Position numbers and translations under genes: made by a program
Source: Prosopocoilus inquinatus
Lineage: Eukaryota; Arthropoda; Insecta; Coleoptera; Lucanidae
Direction of reading: 5' to 3'
Assembly: GCA_036172665.1 (NCBI GenBank)
Contig: CM069870.1
Location: 27,378,001 to 27,442,000 of the forward strand
DNA: 64,000 bases
Notes under the pieces: generated by a model
Database searches by the model: none
The model's input: the letters and a program-made list of their open reading frames with translations, nothing else
Told to the model about the DNA's origin: nothing
Shown: piece by piece, positions 1-11,828 of the stretch
How positions within the stretch are numbered: the first letter of the stretch is position 1
Layout of the letters: each line of letters begins with the position of its first letter

Positions 1-684
1 AAGAAATTCAATGGAGGTCGTTCAAATTTAGTTTATAACATCGTTACTGGTGACGAAACGTGGATCTATTCGTACGAGCCAGAAAGTAAACAATCTACCA
101 TTTTGAATGAACCAAAACCAACAAAAATTGTCCGTTCACGCAGTGCTGCGAAGCAAATGATTGCTTGTTTCTTTGGTTTAACTGGACATGTAGCAACCGT
201 GGCTTTAGAGGATCGAAAAACCGTGAATGCTGATTGGTATGCTACAATTTGTTTGCCGGAAGATATCGATCAAATAGAAAGAAACAATCGAAATCGACGA
301 ATTGTTCTCCACCATGACAACGCCAACTCTCACTCAGCCCGTCAAACAGTTGATTTCTTGTCCAACAAAAATGTTAAATTAATGACTCACTGTCCATATT
401 CACCTGATTTATCACCTAATGATTTCTTCTTGTTCCCAAATATCAAAAATAAAATGCGTGGTGAGTGATTTTCGTCGGCTGAAGCAGCGGTTAAAACAAT
501 TCCGGACACAGGTTTCTGAGGTACCATCTTTAGAGTGGAAAACGTGCTTTAGAAATTGGTTCGAGCGTATGCAAAAGTGTATTGACGTCAAAGGCGAATA
601 CTTCGAAAAACAATGATACCGTTTACCAAATTTCATATGCGTTTTTTCATACCGTTTCCAAAAACTTTTCCAACAGTCCACGTA
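1..684 (+). pseudogene. mariner (DD34D) transposase, 3' part, copy A
   Basis: This is the C-terminal two thirds of a mariner transposase, the enzyme that cuts and pastes the element at TA sites; the 5' part lies outside the window. The second catalytic Asp is in HHDNANSH and the third in SPDLSPNDFF, with 34 residues between them by count, which is the mariner signature. It ends in the usual GEYFEKQ tail with TGA at 614-616. A terminal inverted repeat follows and stops at a TA (683-684). Compared with the copy at 29717-30957 it has a short deletion near 90-100 that shifts the frame and a premature TGA just after MRGE (466-468). It is therefore a dead copy. The two copies are otherwise very similar, so they belong to one family. 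Confidence 0.93.
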
Positions 685-1672
685 CTTTTTGGGTACAAAA
701 TTTAAATAGAAGTTTTCTATAAAATTTTTATAACTGCACCTAAATTTTGTTCTTGGCTTAACTCATTATTTATGTACTGATGAATACCCATGTTTTAACA
801 ACATGATTTTTCCGTGCATATTTTATCTAGCAACTGCTTGGAAACAGCTGCGAAACAAGGCTTTGAAGCAAAGTTGCGCGATTTTGTATCCAACTGTGTA
901 CTAGACTTCGTAACAATTCTGCGATTTTTGTCCCCGAACACTTGAGATACACAACATTTTGTTTATCAACTGTTTAGAAACAATCGCAAAACATGACTGT
1001 GAAACAAAATTGCGCGATTTTATATCCAACGAGACCTTAGAGTTAAAACATTTTTTACAAAATACTTCTTTTTATTTTTGCAGTATTTTAGTATACTAAA
1101 TGTCACACTATTTCTCAGTCAAACGTCTAGAATTTCAAGATTCAATATTGGATAACAGTACATGATAACAGTAATGGTTTTGTTAATGACCTCTAATGTA
1201 AGCACAGATAAAATAAATAACGTATTTATTCTAGCCTTTTAAAAAATCATAATAATTTCAATTACGAATTTAAAATGCTTAAAAAATATTTTGTTTTTGT
1301 ATGCCTAGTGTAATGATATTATTCTATAATATTATTGAACAGTTTAAACAGCGACATCCTATGATCGTTTTTTTACCTGACATTGCTTAGGATTCACAAA
1401 TTGAAGCCAGTTTGCTACATAATAAGCCTAATAAAAGTCTTAAAATAGGGCTGAAATAGCTGTGCAGAGGCTGCTCTAGGGATTCACTACAATCGAAAAC
1501 GATTTGCAACAATTTCTTTTTATAATAGTATTGTTTCAAGTTGTCGGTTGTTCTCCAGATCGAAAGTACCGTCTCCGGTTCGAAAGTACAGTTCATTTGC
1601 TGTTTCTGAACAAAGAAAAATATTTAATAAACTGCCTGGTGTCTATCAGATACATTATTTATTAATTTGAAC
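685..1672. other. AT-rich stretch, mostly unassigned
   Basis: No gene is visible. The only recognisable content is the dispersed repeat at 1464-1516, listed separately. Confidence 0.5.
1464..1516 (-). repeat. dispersed repeat with core TTGTTGCAAATCG
   Basis: Read on the minus strand, this matches 47345-47405 over about 50 bases: the TTGTTGCAAATCG core, an AGTGAATCCCT box, then AGCAGCCTCTG. The left half is also present in the hairpin at 51554-51646. Family unknown. Confidence 0.65.
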
Positions 1673-1711
1673 TGAATACTTCGAAAAACAATGATACCGT
1701 TTACCAAATTT
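1673..1711 (+). mobile_element. 39-bp mariner 3'-end fragment
   Basis: This repeats the last codons (ending EYFEKQ and TGA) and the first bases of the 3' untranslated region of the mariner copies at 595-640 and 30870-30910. No terminal repeat follows. It is an isolated relic about 1 kb from copy A, perhaps from a local rearrangement. Confidence 0.8.
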
Positions 1712-1900
1712 CTCATTATTTTCCTAGTATGCGAAAAGAGTACTTGTTTCCTACCAAGAGTCGCTGCTACCTACGAACAACGCTTGCTTGTCTGATACAA
1801 GAATCACTTTCTTTAATTTCGACTGACTTTTATCATCACATTCATTAAAACCAGGGATATAAACAGTAACCGAAACTAACGCATCAGAGGACGGTTACAG

Positions 1901-1965
1901 TTTGGAGTGAGGAGCAACTCAATCTCGAACCATGACTCCGCCAATGAATCGCTCCTCACTCCAAA
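1901..1965. repeat. hairpin with 15-bp perfect arms
   Basis: The left arm TTTGGAGTGAGGAGC (1901-1915) is perfectly complementary to 1951-1965, with a 35-base loop. There is no run of U after it and no known family, so it is listed only as an inverted repeat. Confidence 0.75.
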
Positions 1966-2389
1966 TCTGACCTGCCTCTCGTATAAGCATTACTTTGGTT
2001 CTGTTTCCAACTTGCATCTTTGATTAAAACAAAGTACACAAAGTGATCAATATGCAACCACAACGAATTGAAAAAGAGTCACACCGCTGAACAACTGAAC
2101 AACTTTCAGCGGTCGATTTTTTGACTGCTAAAACGAATTCATGTTAAACTCGATTGTAAAATCATAAAATACAGATAGTATATTCAAATTTTTAACTTTC
2201 ATTTTTGTCTACTGTAGTACCGAACCTAAGAGGACTAAAAAAAAAAAAGAAAAATTGGTTGTGAAATCCAGAAGGAAATAAATAAGCGAGAAGAAATAAT
2301 AAATTTTCAATTATTAAGTCCCAGCCGCTATATTCTTTTTGCAAGTAATTTTAATTATAAAAACAAAATGTATTCTGAGAAATCTATAC

Positions 2390-2595
2390 TAAAAGTATGA
2401 ACATGCCGAAGATGCCTCACTGTTCACTGTTGTAGCTAGATATAAAACAAACGCATAAATTTAAATGAAATCGTGCATGTCGAAGATGCGCGCTACCATT
2501 CATCTTCGATATGCACGGCTCTATTTAAAACTGTACGTTTGTTTTAAACATCGAGGGTGAACAGCGAGGCATCTTCGGCATGTTCGTACCCTAAC
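2390..2595. mobile_element. palindromic foldback element, copy 1
   Basis: Nearly the whole 206 bp is one imperfect palindrome. Both halves carry GAACATGCCGAAGATGCCTC, then TGTTCAC, an AAAACAAACG box and GTGCAT..CGAAGATG near the centre. The right end reads TTCGTACCCTAAC; the left end has drifted. A second, longer copy with the same order of blocks lies at 58712-58969. It has no coding capacity. It is a foldback-type MITE of unknown superfamily. Confidence 0.8.
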
Positions 2596-3563
2596 ACTTG
2601 TTTAAGTGGACGATGAAGGCTTACTTGTCTGTTACTTGTTAAAATAACTGAATATAATTTTATGTTAGTGAAGTTAAAATGGAAAAAAAATTAGACAAAT
2701 CAGTTGTCTGATTCGCACCAATGTTTTTATGAGTGCACATTTATCTTACTGAATCATTACTTAACTGATACAAATTTGTACAAGTCAGAAACTAAGCGAA
2801 ACGATTATACTTCATTTTCAAACGAATCTAAATCATTTCTAAAATTAATCGAAACAATTACTAGTCAGCGAATGGTAATTAATGTCTGTGATCCTAAAAT
2901 TTATATTTAGAAATGTTGTAAAACTTCGAATTGATACCAATTATTTAATTCCAACGCTTATACTACGACACACTGCTGTGGGAATTCAAGTAATGCTCGA
3001 CCCATACACATTTCGCAGGATTCTTGGAATTGCAAGTACACGTTCAGCGCAATAAATCATCCGATTTGGAAATGACTTCGGTGTTATTCTTTAGTATAAT
3101 GACTCTTTTTATTGACACTGTGCGGTTTTGGTCGTTTTAAATTCCTCCTATCCACGTTGGCCACGAATGCGGTATGCTTCACGTTTTGCACGACTGCGTC
3201 GGACCAAGGCTCGTGGTTAAATTAAAAGGGTTGTTTTCTGGGTGTTAGTGAGATTATGAGGTTATAAGAAAGGTGCTATTAACTTTTTGTGAAAAAAATT
3301 AACTCGAATTTATTAAGGAGTTCTTTTTAAACATTTACTATATAAGTCAGCTTATTTCTGTATACCTGTACGCAGTGGCGTATCAGAATTTCTTTACTTT
3401 TCAATTCTAATTCAATTTGAATAATGATTTTAATATTTTAGTGTTACCTAAATACCTGCTTGTTAAAAGTAAAAGTACATTATACGTATTAGGTTTGTTC
3501 CACCAGCAGTTCCTGACTGGTTCCAAATCTTCAAAGTGCACGCACTCTTTCATATAGTATACT
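2596..3563. other. unassigned, one isolated hAT-like end
   Basis: No gene is visible. A short open frame at 2704-2910 has no recognisable domain and is not called. CAGTGGCGTATC at 3373 resembles a hAT terminus but no partner was found. Confidence 0.4.
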
Positions 3564-4317
3564 CAGTGTTGTTAAAGATACATTTCTAATAGTATCTAGA
3601 TACAGATAGAGATTCTTTCAGAAATATGTATCTAGATGCAGATATAAATACTTTTTTCGGAAAATATCTAGTTACAGTTATAGATACAATGAATATTGAT
3701 GGGGTTTTCGTACGAATATGTGAATAGTATACACGTTAAAACCTGTGATAATTTTCACAATGGACCACAAATAACACAGTTTTTTACAGCAGTATACCTA
3801 ATACCTTATAAATAGGAAATTTGTCTTTTTTAATAACTTGATCAATAGTAGATAACCTGCTTTTGTACGAAACCAAGTGAGGTTAACGTAAAATATAAAA
3901 TTATCAACAGAAATGACTCTAGTTCGCTATCAGACAAGTTAAATGTGCAATGAACTTAGGATGCTTAGTTCTAGCTTTGTTGTAGCTAAGAGAGCGTTCT
4001 CGTAATCAAGAAATGCTGATAAAATCATCAACACAATCTTTTTCTTTTGATTTTCTTCTTTTGTCAATTATGTTTCCCAATTTGTCAAATCATTTTCAAG
4101 TTTCTGAACCATCAAGTCATATTTCAAATAAAAAAAGTCATAATTAAAATCGACAGTTGCATTTCCGCTAAGGTCTGCTGTTTTTGTGGAAGTTTAAGAT
4201 GTATCTCAAATGGATCTTAGTATCTCAAATGAATAGATACTTTTGTAGTTTATTTAGATACGGATCCAAATACATTTTTATGTAGTAGATACTGTATCTA
4301 GATACTTAACAACACTG
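3564..4317. mobile_element. non-autonomous hAT-type element with 8-bp TSD
   Basis: The element starts CAGTGTTGTTAA and ends with its exact reverse complement TTAACAACACTG. It is bounded on both sides by the same 8 bases, AGTATACT (3556-3563 and 4318-4325), the target duplication length of hAT transposons. Both ends hold clusters of TATCTAGATAC, AGATAC and GTATC boxes that look like subterminal transposase-binding repeats. There is no transposase frame inside the 754 bp, so it depended on a relative. Confidence 0.9.
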
Positions 4318-4687
4318 AGTATACTTGTTAGAGTTTTCAAAATCGATTATTATTTCGGTGAGCAACTGACTGTGACGGCTTCGAACTACTTACTCAGAAC
4401 ATCCTTCAGTTTATATCAACCATTAGCAATACTGCTTTTTCTTTACAGGTTTCAAAACAATACTTGTCAACTTTTAAAAGCTCTACAAGATCTTTGTTTA
4501 AAAAATACGGGAGTGAGTGAGATATCCAAACAGAATAGGACAATTATGGCTGTTATGGATCAATATGATTGAACATTCTCAAAGTTTCGTTTTAGCAGGA
4601 ATTGACAGATACTGCAAAAGTACATGGTCATATCGCGTTTCTTGCGTAATATTTCCCCCCACTTTATCGTTTGCGTTTACTCCAAAG

Positions 4688-5229
4688 CAGCGTTTCCCAA
4701 ACTTTTAGGTTTCGCGACCCCCTTTGATCTGAACTTATGATTCACGCCCCTCCCACGATTATCAAATGTTTTCATAATATTTTTCATCCTTACTTTTCAT
4801 AACTGAAAATAAAAGCACATTTGTTTTATTGAACCTTGTTTGCTTATCCTGAAATTCAGTCGCAAGTATTCAATTTTGGTCGTCACTGTCGTTCAAGACA
4901 TCCGTCAGTTTTAATTCCCCAAATTAGAAATTTTCATTTGCGTTTTACCACGAAAGAGTCAAAATAAATTCAATATTTAAGATACTGTTTATTTTTAGCA
5001 TTCAAAACTAAGTTCTCCTTAGTTTTAATAAAATACAAGTTCGGTACCAACCTTTGATAAATAATTACGACAAAAATTTATAGCTGGCGACTATGTATGT
5101 ATATAAAATCTCTTGTAAAAAATAACATGATAAATTAATTGCATTTTTTTTTAATATTTATTTTGCTGCGCCCTTTGAAGACTTATGCGCCCCCGCAGAG
5201 GGATGCGTCCCACAGTTTGGGAAATACTG
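4688..5229. mobile_element. non-autonomous hAT-type element
   Basis: The ends are CAGCGTTTCCCAAACT and, inverted, CAGTATTTCCCAAACT, which is the style of hAT termini. The next bases are also typical (CGCGACCCCC on the left, GCGCCCCCGC on the right). The flanks CTCCAAAG (4680-4687) and CTCTAAAG (5230-5237) match at 7 of 8 positions, as expected for an aged 8-bp duplication. No transposase coding remains in the 542 bp. Confidence 0.85.
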
Positions 5230-5354
5230 CTCTAAAGTGTAAGACGTGCGGACAGGGGGCTTGAAAATCTACTTTTTATCCCCTTTTGTCCCCTATTCTT
5301 TAAACAATACGTTACAGCGTTGAATTTCGATTTCTTTGTTAATTATAAAATATA

Positions 5355-5402
5355 TAAATGGAACACCCTATATATTTATAAAAAATATATAGGGTGTTCC
5401 AC
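5355..5402. repeat. inverted pair of GGAACACCC motifs
   Basis: AAATGGAACACCCTATATAT is followed by its inverted copy after a few bases. The right half is the left end of the MITE at 5387-5573; the left half is probably a second, truncated copy in head-to-head orientation. Confidence 0.7.
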
Positions 5403-5573
5403 TTAAAATAAGAAAGTTGATATCACTTCCGGCGAAACCGGAAGTCCTATGACGACTAGCAGTATGTCGAAAAATTCCATATTTTGTTTAATTTATTGCC
5501 TACAAAATTCAGGTTAATCGATTAATAAATAAAGATTTCAGAAGTGTGAGCACATAGCGCGGGACACCCGGTA
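5387..5573 (-). mobile_element. 187-bp MITE of the TAYMGGGTG group, copy C
   Basis: One end reads TATAGGGTGTTCC and the other, inverted, TACCGGGTGTCCCGC. Inside are TAAAATAAGAAAGTTGATA, a small palindrome around ACTTCCGGCGAAACCGGAAG, and AATCGATTAAT. Almost the same 186 bp occurs in the opposite orientation at 11643-11828. No coding capacity. TA next to both ends suggests TA target sites. Confidence 0.8.
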
Positions 5574-6762
5574 TCTGGAATTGTCGAAATCAGTCCGCTG
5601 CTTATCACTGTTTCTTTACTTAGTATCGCTTTCTTATAATAATTAAAAAAAAAAGAATTCAACTTTTTAATTAACAAAATATATTCAAATATATTCAACT
5701 ATAAGATGAATTTTCACACAGTAACAAAGAGAATACAAACAAAGAATACGCGAATTTAATTTAATTTACTTACTAATTAAATTGTAACAATTAGTATAAA
5801 ATTGAAACTAGAATGTGAAAGAGAGAAGGGAAGATCTACATAAATCAGTTTACTTCTAAAACACTTTTGTCAACAAAGATATTTTATTCAAGTTCACCCT
5901 CGCCGGTCGTGGGTGCTTCTTAGGAACGCTTTATTTAAATTAAATCAGAAAAATTAACTGACAGAAAATAATTTTATATTTTGAAAACGTTATGATGAGG
6001 AAATTGAAGACACGTGTAACACAGACTAAGTCATGCTCGGAACTCTCTGAAAGCTTTCTTCTCTGGTCGTGTTTGTTATGATCTGGTAACGTGGGTTCCG
6101 GGATTTTTTTTCTTAAAAATCCCTGGCACTTGAAGCTGCATTTCGGCAACGCATGGACCTTTCCAATGCCTTACCGCTGATTCAACTGCAAAGCAGTGCA
6201 ATGCAAGCTAGTTTTTTTTTTAACATGTTACTCTAGTAGGATCTCATTTCTTGGTATATTGCAAGCTGACTAATGTGTTCATTATATAAGCAAGCAGTAT
6301 GTGTCATTTGTGTTTTCCACTGAGTCATATTTTGACATGAGTTCTAATTTAATAAAGTATTTTAATTAAATAAAGTGTACGGAATTAACAAGAAAAAAGA
6401 AAAGATTTTAAAATAGTTTTACCTACGCTAACATCAAAATATTACTCCTACAATAAATTCATTGTAGCCCTCTGGAAATGTAAAATCAATCTCACACACC
6501 ATTTTTGATTCCATTGCGGATATAACTTTCTAATAAAAATAGTCACAATTTTAAAAATTTTTTCAAGTTTATTCCTTGACAAATCTGGATATTAATCTAC
6601 TAAACCTACTCTACGGTTTCTCAGTTATATACTGTTTCTCCATGACCATCAATGAATGTAATAATTCCGAAATCATTTTTAATAATAGAGAGCAAAAATT
6701 CTCATTCTTGAGATAAAGTATTTATTCCGTTATCGTAATCAATCACTGTCTAAAAGAAAGTA
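5574..6762. other. unassigned AT-rich DNA
   Basis: I see no gene, repeat family or RNA. Short open frames here have no domain features. Confidence 0.5.
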
Positions 6763-7511
6763 CAGTGAAACCTCTCATTACAGACACCTTTGATAAACGG
6801 ACACCTCTCGTAACCGCACAATTTTATGGCGACGGAATTTTTCTATAAGATCTTTTAATAAAATTCTCTATATTAAGCGGACACTCTCATAAACGGACAC
6901 GGACACTGCCTTTCTCCTCTTTTCTCGAATAAAATTTCTTGAACGGACAAAAGTCGGTAAAATACTACTTGTGCGCCGCCGTTAAAAAGGGAATTCCCCT
7001 GCTTGATCACTTTGATCAATCGGTCGATATCGGTTGTAAGGTCTACTCCGGCACCAGTTTCTGGAACGTTAAAAACAGTTGCCCATTGAAGTATTGGCCG
7101 ATTTTAACAGCGCCATCAACAACTTTGACTTGCGCATGTTTTTGACCGACTCGAATTAGTCAGAAACTGTTGCTAGAACAGATCTTTGGTAATGTTAACT
7201 AATTTTGTTAAAATGTTTTTTTTTTATTTCAAGAGAAATTAGAAGTTATTACGGTTTATAATAAAGAAAAATAAATGTGCGGAAATTAGCAAAACTGTTC
7301 AATATTGAAAAAACACAGATAAATTGACGCAGTTTTCCTTAAAAAAAAGGCGGATACACGAAGTTACGAAATATTAAATGTCTTTCAAAAAAGCAAAACA
7401 CAAACACAACCTTCATAGAAGAATACTTATCTTAATTTGTTTATAATATTAAATACTGCTGTACATACATTCTTACGCTTGCTTGACTAAAATAGTAAAG
7501 GAGACTGTGTG

Positions 7512-7915
7512 AATTTTTATATCCGTAGATACGTATTTCGGCAGCCAAGCCGCCATCTTCAGTACGCTGCAAACATAAAAGTACTAAAAGGATCTAAAAA
7601 CAACCTAATCATCCTAATAAAATCATAAAAATGTTAAAACTAATAACAACCTAATCATCCTAAAAGATATATATGTCTAAATGTAAGTAAATATAAATGA
7701 ATATGTAAAGATCTAAAATTTTTCTGATGGTTAATTTTAGATCTTTACATATTAATTTATATTTACTTACATTTCGACACATATATCTTTTAGGATGATT
7801 AGATTGTTGTTAGTTTTAACATTTTTATGATTTTATTAGGATGATTAGATGATTTAGTAGAGTACTGAAGACGGCAGCTTAGCTGCCGAAATACGTATCT
7901 ACGGATATAAAAATT
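7512..7915. mobile_element. 404-bp palindromic foldback element
   Basis: The outer arms (AATTTTTATATCCGTAGATA and its complement) continue inward through ACGTATTTCGGCAGC, CTAATCATCCTA and TTAGATCTTTACATAT blocks to a small central loop near 7716. It sits inside the pogo-like element, so it either inserted there or formed its core. No coding capacity; family not recognised. Confidence 0.8.
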
Positions 7916-8012
7916 ATTGTGAGCGAAGGTTAATTTCAATTAGCTTGCTTGACTGTTTAAGCTGTTCAAAACTGTTCGTGAATTTATTTTAATTTCGCAT
8001 CTACTGTAATTT

Positions 8013-8088
8013 TTTTGTTTTATACTATGAAAAATAAACGTAAAACACATTTGTTTTATACAATGAAAAATAAACATAAAACACATTT
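8013..8088. repeat. tandem duplication, about 37-bp unit
   Basis: Two adjacent near-identical units carry TTTTATAC.ATGAAAAATAA followed by AAAACACAT. It lies in the right part of the pogo-like element. Confidence 0.75.
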
Positions 8089-8652
8089 ATAGGGTTCGTA
8101 TTTCTAATGAGCGGACACCTCTTACAAGCGAACAGAAAATTGGTGACGGTTGGTGTTCACTTATCACAGATTTCACTGTAATTATAAATCTTAGCAGACT
8201 TAGGTTGTTTCTGAATTAAAAGAATGCAAAATTTGTAACTTTTAAAAATGTTATTATGAAAATCATGGACAGGAAAAAATGTCAATAAACAACATTAGCC
8301 GGGCCAATACCAAAATAGTCGACTATACTTCCAAAAACTGATTATTATGCATCTCTCAAAAATATTGGGATTCTGCATTTCTATCAACAGACTTATAAGA
8401 CTGTTTGATATGTTCCATTGTTTTTTCTTAGAAATTTTCCATCGGAAATAGCAGGATCAGGGACTTAGAAGGTTTCTGGTCTCAACTTCCTGACTTAAGT
8501 AATGAAATATGGTAGTTTGAATATTAAAATTAGACAGTTTATGTATCTAATTGATAGAGTCTCATGAATAGATTCCCGTCACATACAAAGGGTCTTTTCT
8601 ACCCTCTGAAGTTTACAAGATAGAAAAGAAATTCTAACGAGCCAAGGTGCTA

Positions 8653-9507
8653 TGCAGGGTGTTCAGTAACCGAGAGCCATACCAAAGTTATACATTTTTT
8701 TAAATGGAACACCCAGTATATTTTTATATATTTCGAAAGTAAGCATAACGAATAGGTAATAGCCAAAAATTTTGGAAGTTTTTTTAAAGAGTTTGTGAGA
8801 TATTAATGTTTCTACATGGAAAAAATTGCTCTATATTGAGCTCTTATAGTTTTGTTATTTATTTAGATTTCGTCGTGAATTTTTGTAGGTAGTCAATACA
8901 ATATTTCATCTACAGAAATTTCAGAACAGCTTCGATTTTTTAGTTATTATGTGTAGAGGGTATTGAGTTTTGCAAAATATAATTTTCCTAAACTAAAAAT
9001 TTTCAAAGGGAACTCCCAGTATATCTAAACTCTTGTGAAACACTGTTTTAATGAGCTTTCATAAAATGCCAAATGTATTTGTCTAATTATTAATAATATT
9101 AATAATAATAATAATTTTATTTGCATAAAAAACTGAAGAAATCGTGAAACAGCAATTACTTATTTTTTTTAATTACAATTTTGACGCTGTTTAGTCTTTT
9201 CAACTGGTTCCTCTGTTTTAATTTGCTGATAAATTGACGAATATTAGTTAATTTAATTAGTAAATTAGAAAATAACAAAATAATATACAAATTAAGATAA
9301 AACTAATTAATTAGAAAATAACAGAAAACAGAATGGCAAGGAACCATTGGATCTAGAAAATTTATATTAAATATTCGAATTGCTTTTCAGCTTTTGGTAT
9401 TTTAAACAGTTGTTCTGTCAGCTAGAAACTCATGGCAACTGTTTTCCTCTTTTCCTATTTAAAAATATATAACTGTGATATGGCTTTCAGTTACTGAATA
9501 CCCTGTA
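8653..9507. mobile_element. foldback MITE of the TAYMGGGTG group
   Basis: The left end TGCAGGGTGTTCAGTAAC pairs with the right end, which reads TACAGGGTATTCAGTAAC when inverted. The similarity runs about 50 bp (AAGCCATA, GTTATA and TTTAAAT boxes). TA lies outside both ends. The internal motif TTTAAATGGAACACCC near 8700 recurs in other members of the group. No coding frame was found in the 855 bp. Confidence 0.8.
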
Positions 9508-11524
9508 TAGACAAAAAGAATTTTATAAAATAGAGCTGACTGAGTTGTAACTTAACCCTTTTGAATTTCTTTTCTATCTTGTACACTTTAAGCGATGGAG
9601 AAAACCGTGGCATTCGGTGGACAGCCTATATAACTCAAATTCGGAAAATTTGTGACTTAGGGTGTTTCTGAAATCAGTGCTTTAATTGCAAATATAAAAC
9701 ATCTTTCCCTGAAAATTTATGTGTAAATATACCGGGTGTAAAATAGTTTTTCGATACATAGGATTTGACATGTAAGAATAAAGAGTCAGTAATTTGCTCT
9801 GCTAATAAATTTACGGCAAAATAATTACGATGAAAGTTGTGCAAAATTAAAATTAAAAGCTGTTTTTTAAATTTATTTTCTTCTAACATTTTCTGGTACT
9901 AAAATAAAAGCAGCACTAGCAATGGAACTTGACATTTACAATCAGAAAAATCAATAAGTTTTTTTTTTTTAATTTTTGTTTCCTTTCACTTCAAATTAGT
10001 TACTTTGTTAAAACAGTGCATTCATATTCGAATTTTTTCATAATTCTTAATTCTGCGAATTGTCCCTATGGCAGGATTTGGTCAGTCTGGATAAAATAAC
10101 GGTTGTAAGTTGTTGGATGTTTTTTAAAGATTCGCCGTTAAGCCGCTTAATAAAATTTGTCTTTTGTGTTTGAAACTAGCAAATAACTTTTTCTAATTAA
10201 AAGAATGTTTCTGTGCTTTCGACACGACATATTCGCACTTTCATCTTGTGTAATGAATAATATAAGCAGAAGAATTTGTTGTTACAATGTGCACGTAGTA
10301 CGAGAATCTAGTAATACCACGTTTCCCATATTTTCGGATCAATTTCTTTTTTCCAAATAAGAAGAGACAAGTAATCTTGCAGCCGACAGTCGTTGTAGTA
10401 ATTACGGTGTTTGTTATTTTTCAGTGACGTTAATATAATATAGTACACGTTTTCTACAATTTTAAATCCTCCATGATATATTTAATCTCTAATTTATGTG
10501 AAGTTTAAAATTATATGCGTGCGTGAACCTGCCGTTAAACACGTAGCGCTAACTAGCAATTTCCTCGTTAAAATTTGTAATGAGACGTCATTAATTGGAC
10601 GAAACGATTGACCTAAGAGAAACTTCGTGCACAAAAAAGGAATCGGACAGTTTTTCTGAAAGCGGTGAGTGCTGCGACATTGAAATTATAAGTAATTAAT
10701 TATTGCACGTTCTCAGTATTCCGGCTGGTTTTTTTCTATATTAAATAAATACCAAAACTCCGACTCCGGAAATGATATAAATCTAGATCTCATAATTTAT
10801 AGCTAGCTGCGGTAAGCCATGAAAGAATGTTATTGTATAATCGCATACCAGTTGTAAAAAGAAAAAATGATGCACGTTTATTTATATGCATATTTCTTCG
10901 GATAGGTACAGTCAACGGCTATTTGTGAGATGTAAAAATTCGAAGTTTTAACTAAAAATTCAGGGTACGCCACTGCGGCTGTTTTCAGATGTGGCGAACG
11001 TAGGTGTTGCACACTATTAGCTATGGATAAAAACGAATTATAAAGGGATGATTTATTTTATGCGCGCTGTTGGTGAAGACCGTGGGGAGCCCGTAAGGTG
11101 TCCGGCGCCTTTGAATCTCACCGAGAATGTCAAATTCAACGCCTTTGCGATTCGACAGGGTGATTTTAATGTTAGACGTGGCGACGATGGTATTTAAAAA
11201 ATAATATAAATTAATTGCTAGAAACGAATTTAGCGACACCGTGCATAATTCATAAAATACAAGTCCACGGTTGTAATTCTGATAACTCATTTAAAATGTG
11301 GGAAAATGTTTTAGTTACTTCTGGTAACATGAATTAGCAAATTTTAAAGACAAAGAAGCAGAATCTCTTTTTAAACTACGAAAAGTATTAAACATTTGTA
11401 AACGTTTAATTTTACTTGTACATTTGTTCTATTTGTTTATACAAAAATGTAATAAAATTTTACAATTGTTTCTTTTGTGCGAAAACACTATGTACTTTTA
11501 AAACATAAAAGATATATAATATCC
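9508..11524. other. unassigned, with repeat scraps
   Basis: Bases 9683-9730 match 19211-19258 (ATATAAAACATCTTT, then GAAAATTTATGTGTAAATA) and run into a TACCGGGTGT terminus at 9730. GTACGCCACTG at 10965-10975 looks like an isolated hAT end. A GC-richer open frame on the minus strand at 11021-11290 is not recognised. The rest shows nothing. Confidence 0.45.
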
Positions 11525-11622
11525 ATTATAAGAATTTTTGGATATAATTAAAACTAAATACAATAATTTGCAATTATAAATGTTAAGTATGTACTGAATT
11601 ATATCCAAAAATACATATAATT
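11525..11622. repeat. AT-rich palindrome
   Basis: The arms ATTTTTGGATATAATT and AATTATATCCAAAAAT face each other around a 48-base centre. The right half recurs, inverted, at 19164-19221. It is probably a small MITE. Confidence 0.7.
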
Positions 11623-11642
11623 GGTATTATATAACAATATTA

Positions 11643-11828
11643 TACCGGGTGTCCCGCGCCATGTACTCGCCCTTCTACAATCTTTGTTTATTAATCGATT
11701 AACCTGAATTTTGGAGACGATAAACTAAACAAAAAATGGAATTTTTCGACATACTGATAGTCGTCATAGGACTTCCGGTTTCGCCGGAAGTAATATCAAC
11801 TTTCTTATTTTAAATAGAACACCCTATA
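11643..11828 (+). mobile_element. 186-bp MITE of the TAYMGGGTG group, copy D
   Basis: This is the same element as 5387-5573 in the other orientation: TACCGGGTGTCCCGCGC at the left, AATCGATTAACCTGAA, the CCGGTTTCGCCGG palindrome, then TTTAAATAGAACACCCTATA at the right. Confidence 0.8.

Larger units (their letters stand above)
6763..8178. mobile_element. non-autonomous pogo-like element
   Basis: The left end is CAGTGAAACCTCTC followed by GGACACC and TAAACGGACACCTCTC boxes. The right end is its inverted counterpart (CAGTGAAATCTGTG when reversed) with the same GGACACC and AAGAGGTGTCCGCTC boxes. TA lies immediately outside each end (6761-6762, 8179-8180). This terminal style and the TA target fit pogo/Tigger-type elements. 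The 1416 bp contain a nested palindrome (7512-7915) and no intact transposase. A short open frame at 6939-7145 has no helix-turn-helix or DDE motif that I can recognise. Confidence 0.75.

Noticed and set aside
1901..1965. Transcription terminator
   Set aside because: No U-run follows, the loop is 35 bases, and this is eukaryotic DNA.
2704..2910. 68-residue open frame
   Set aside because: No domain, low coding character, and short frames of this size are expected by chance in a 64-kb window.
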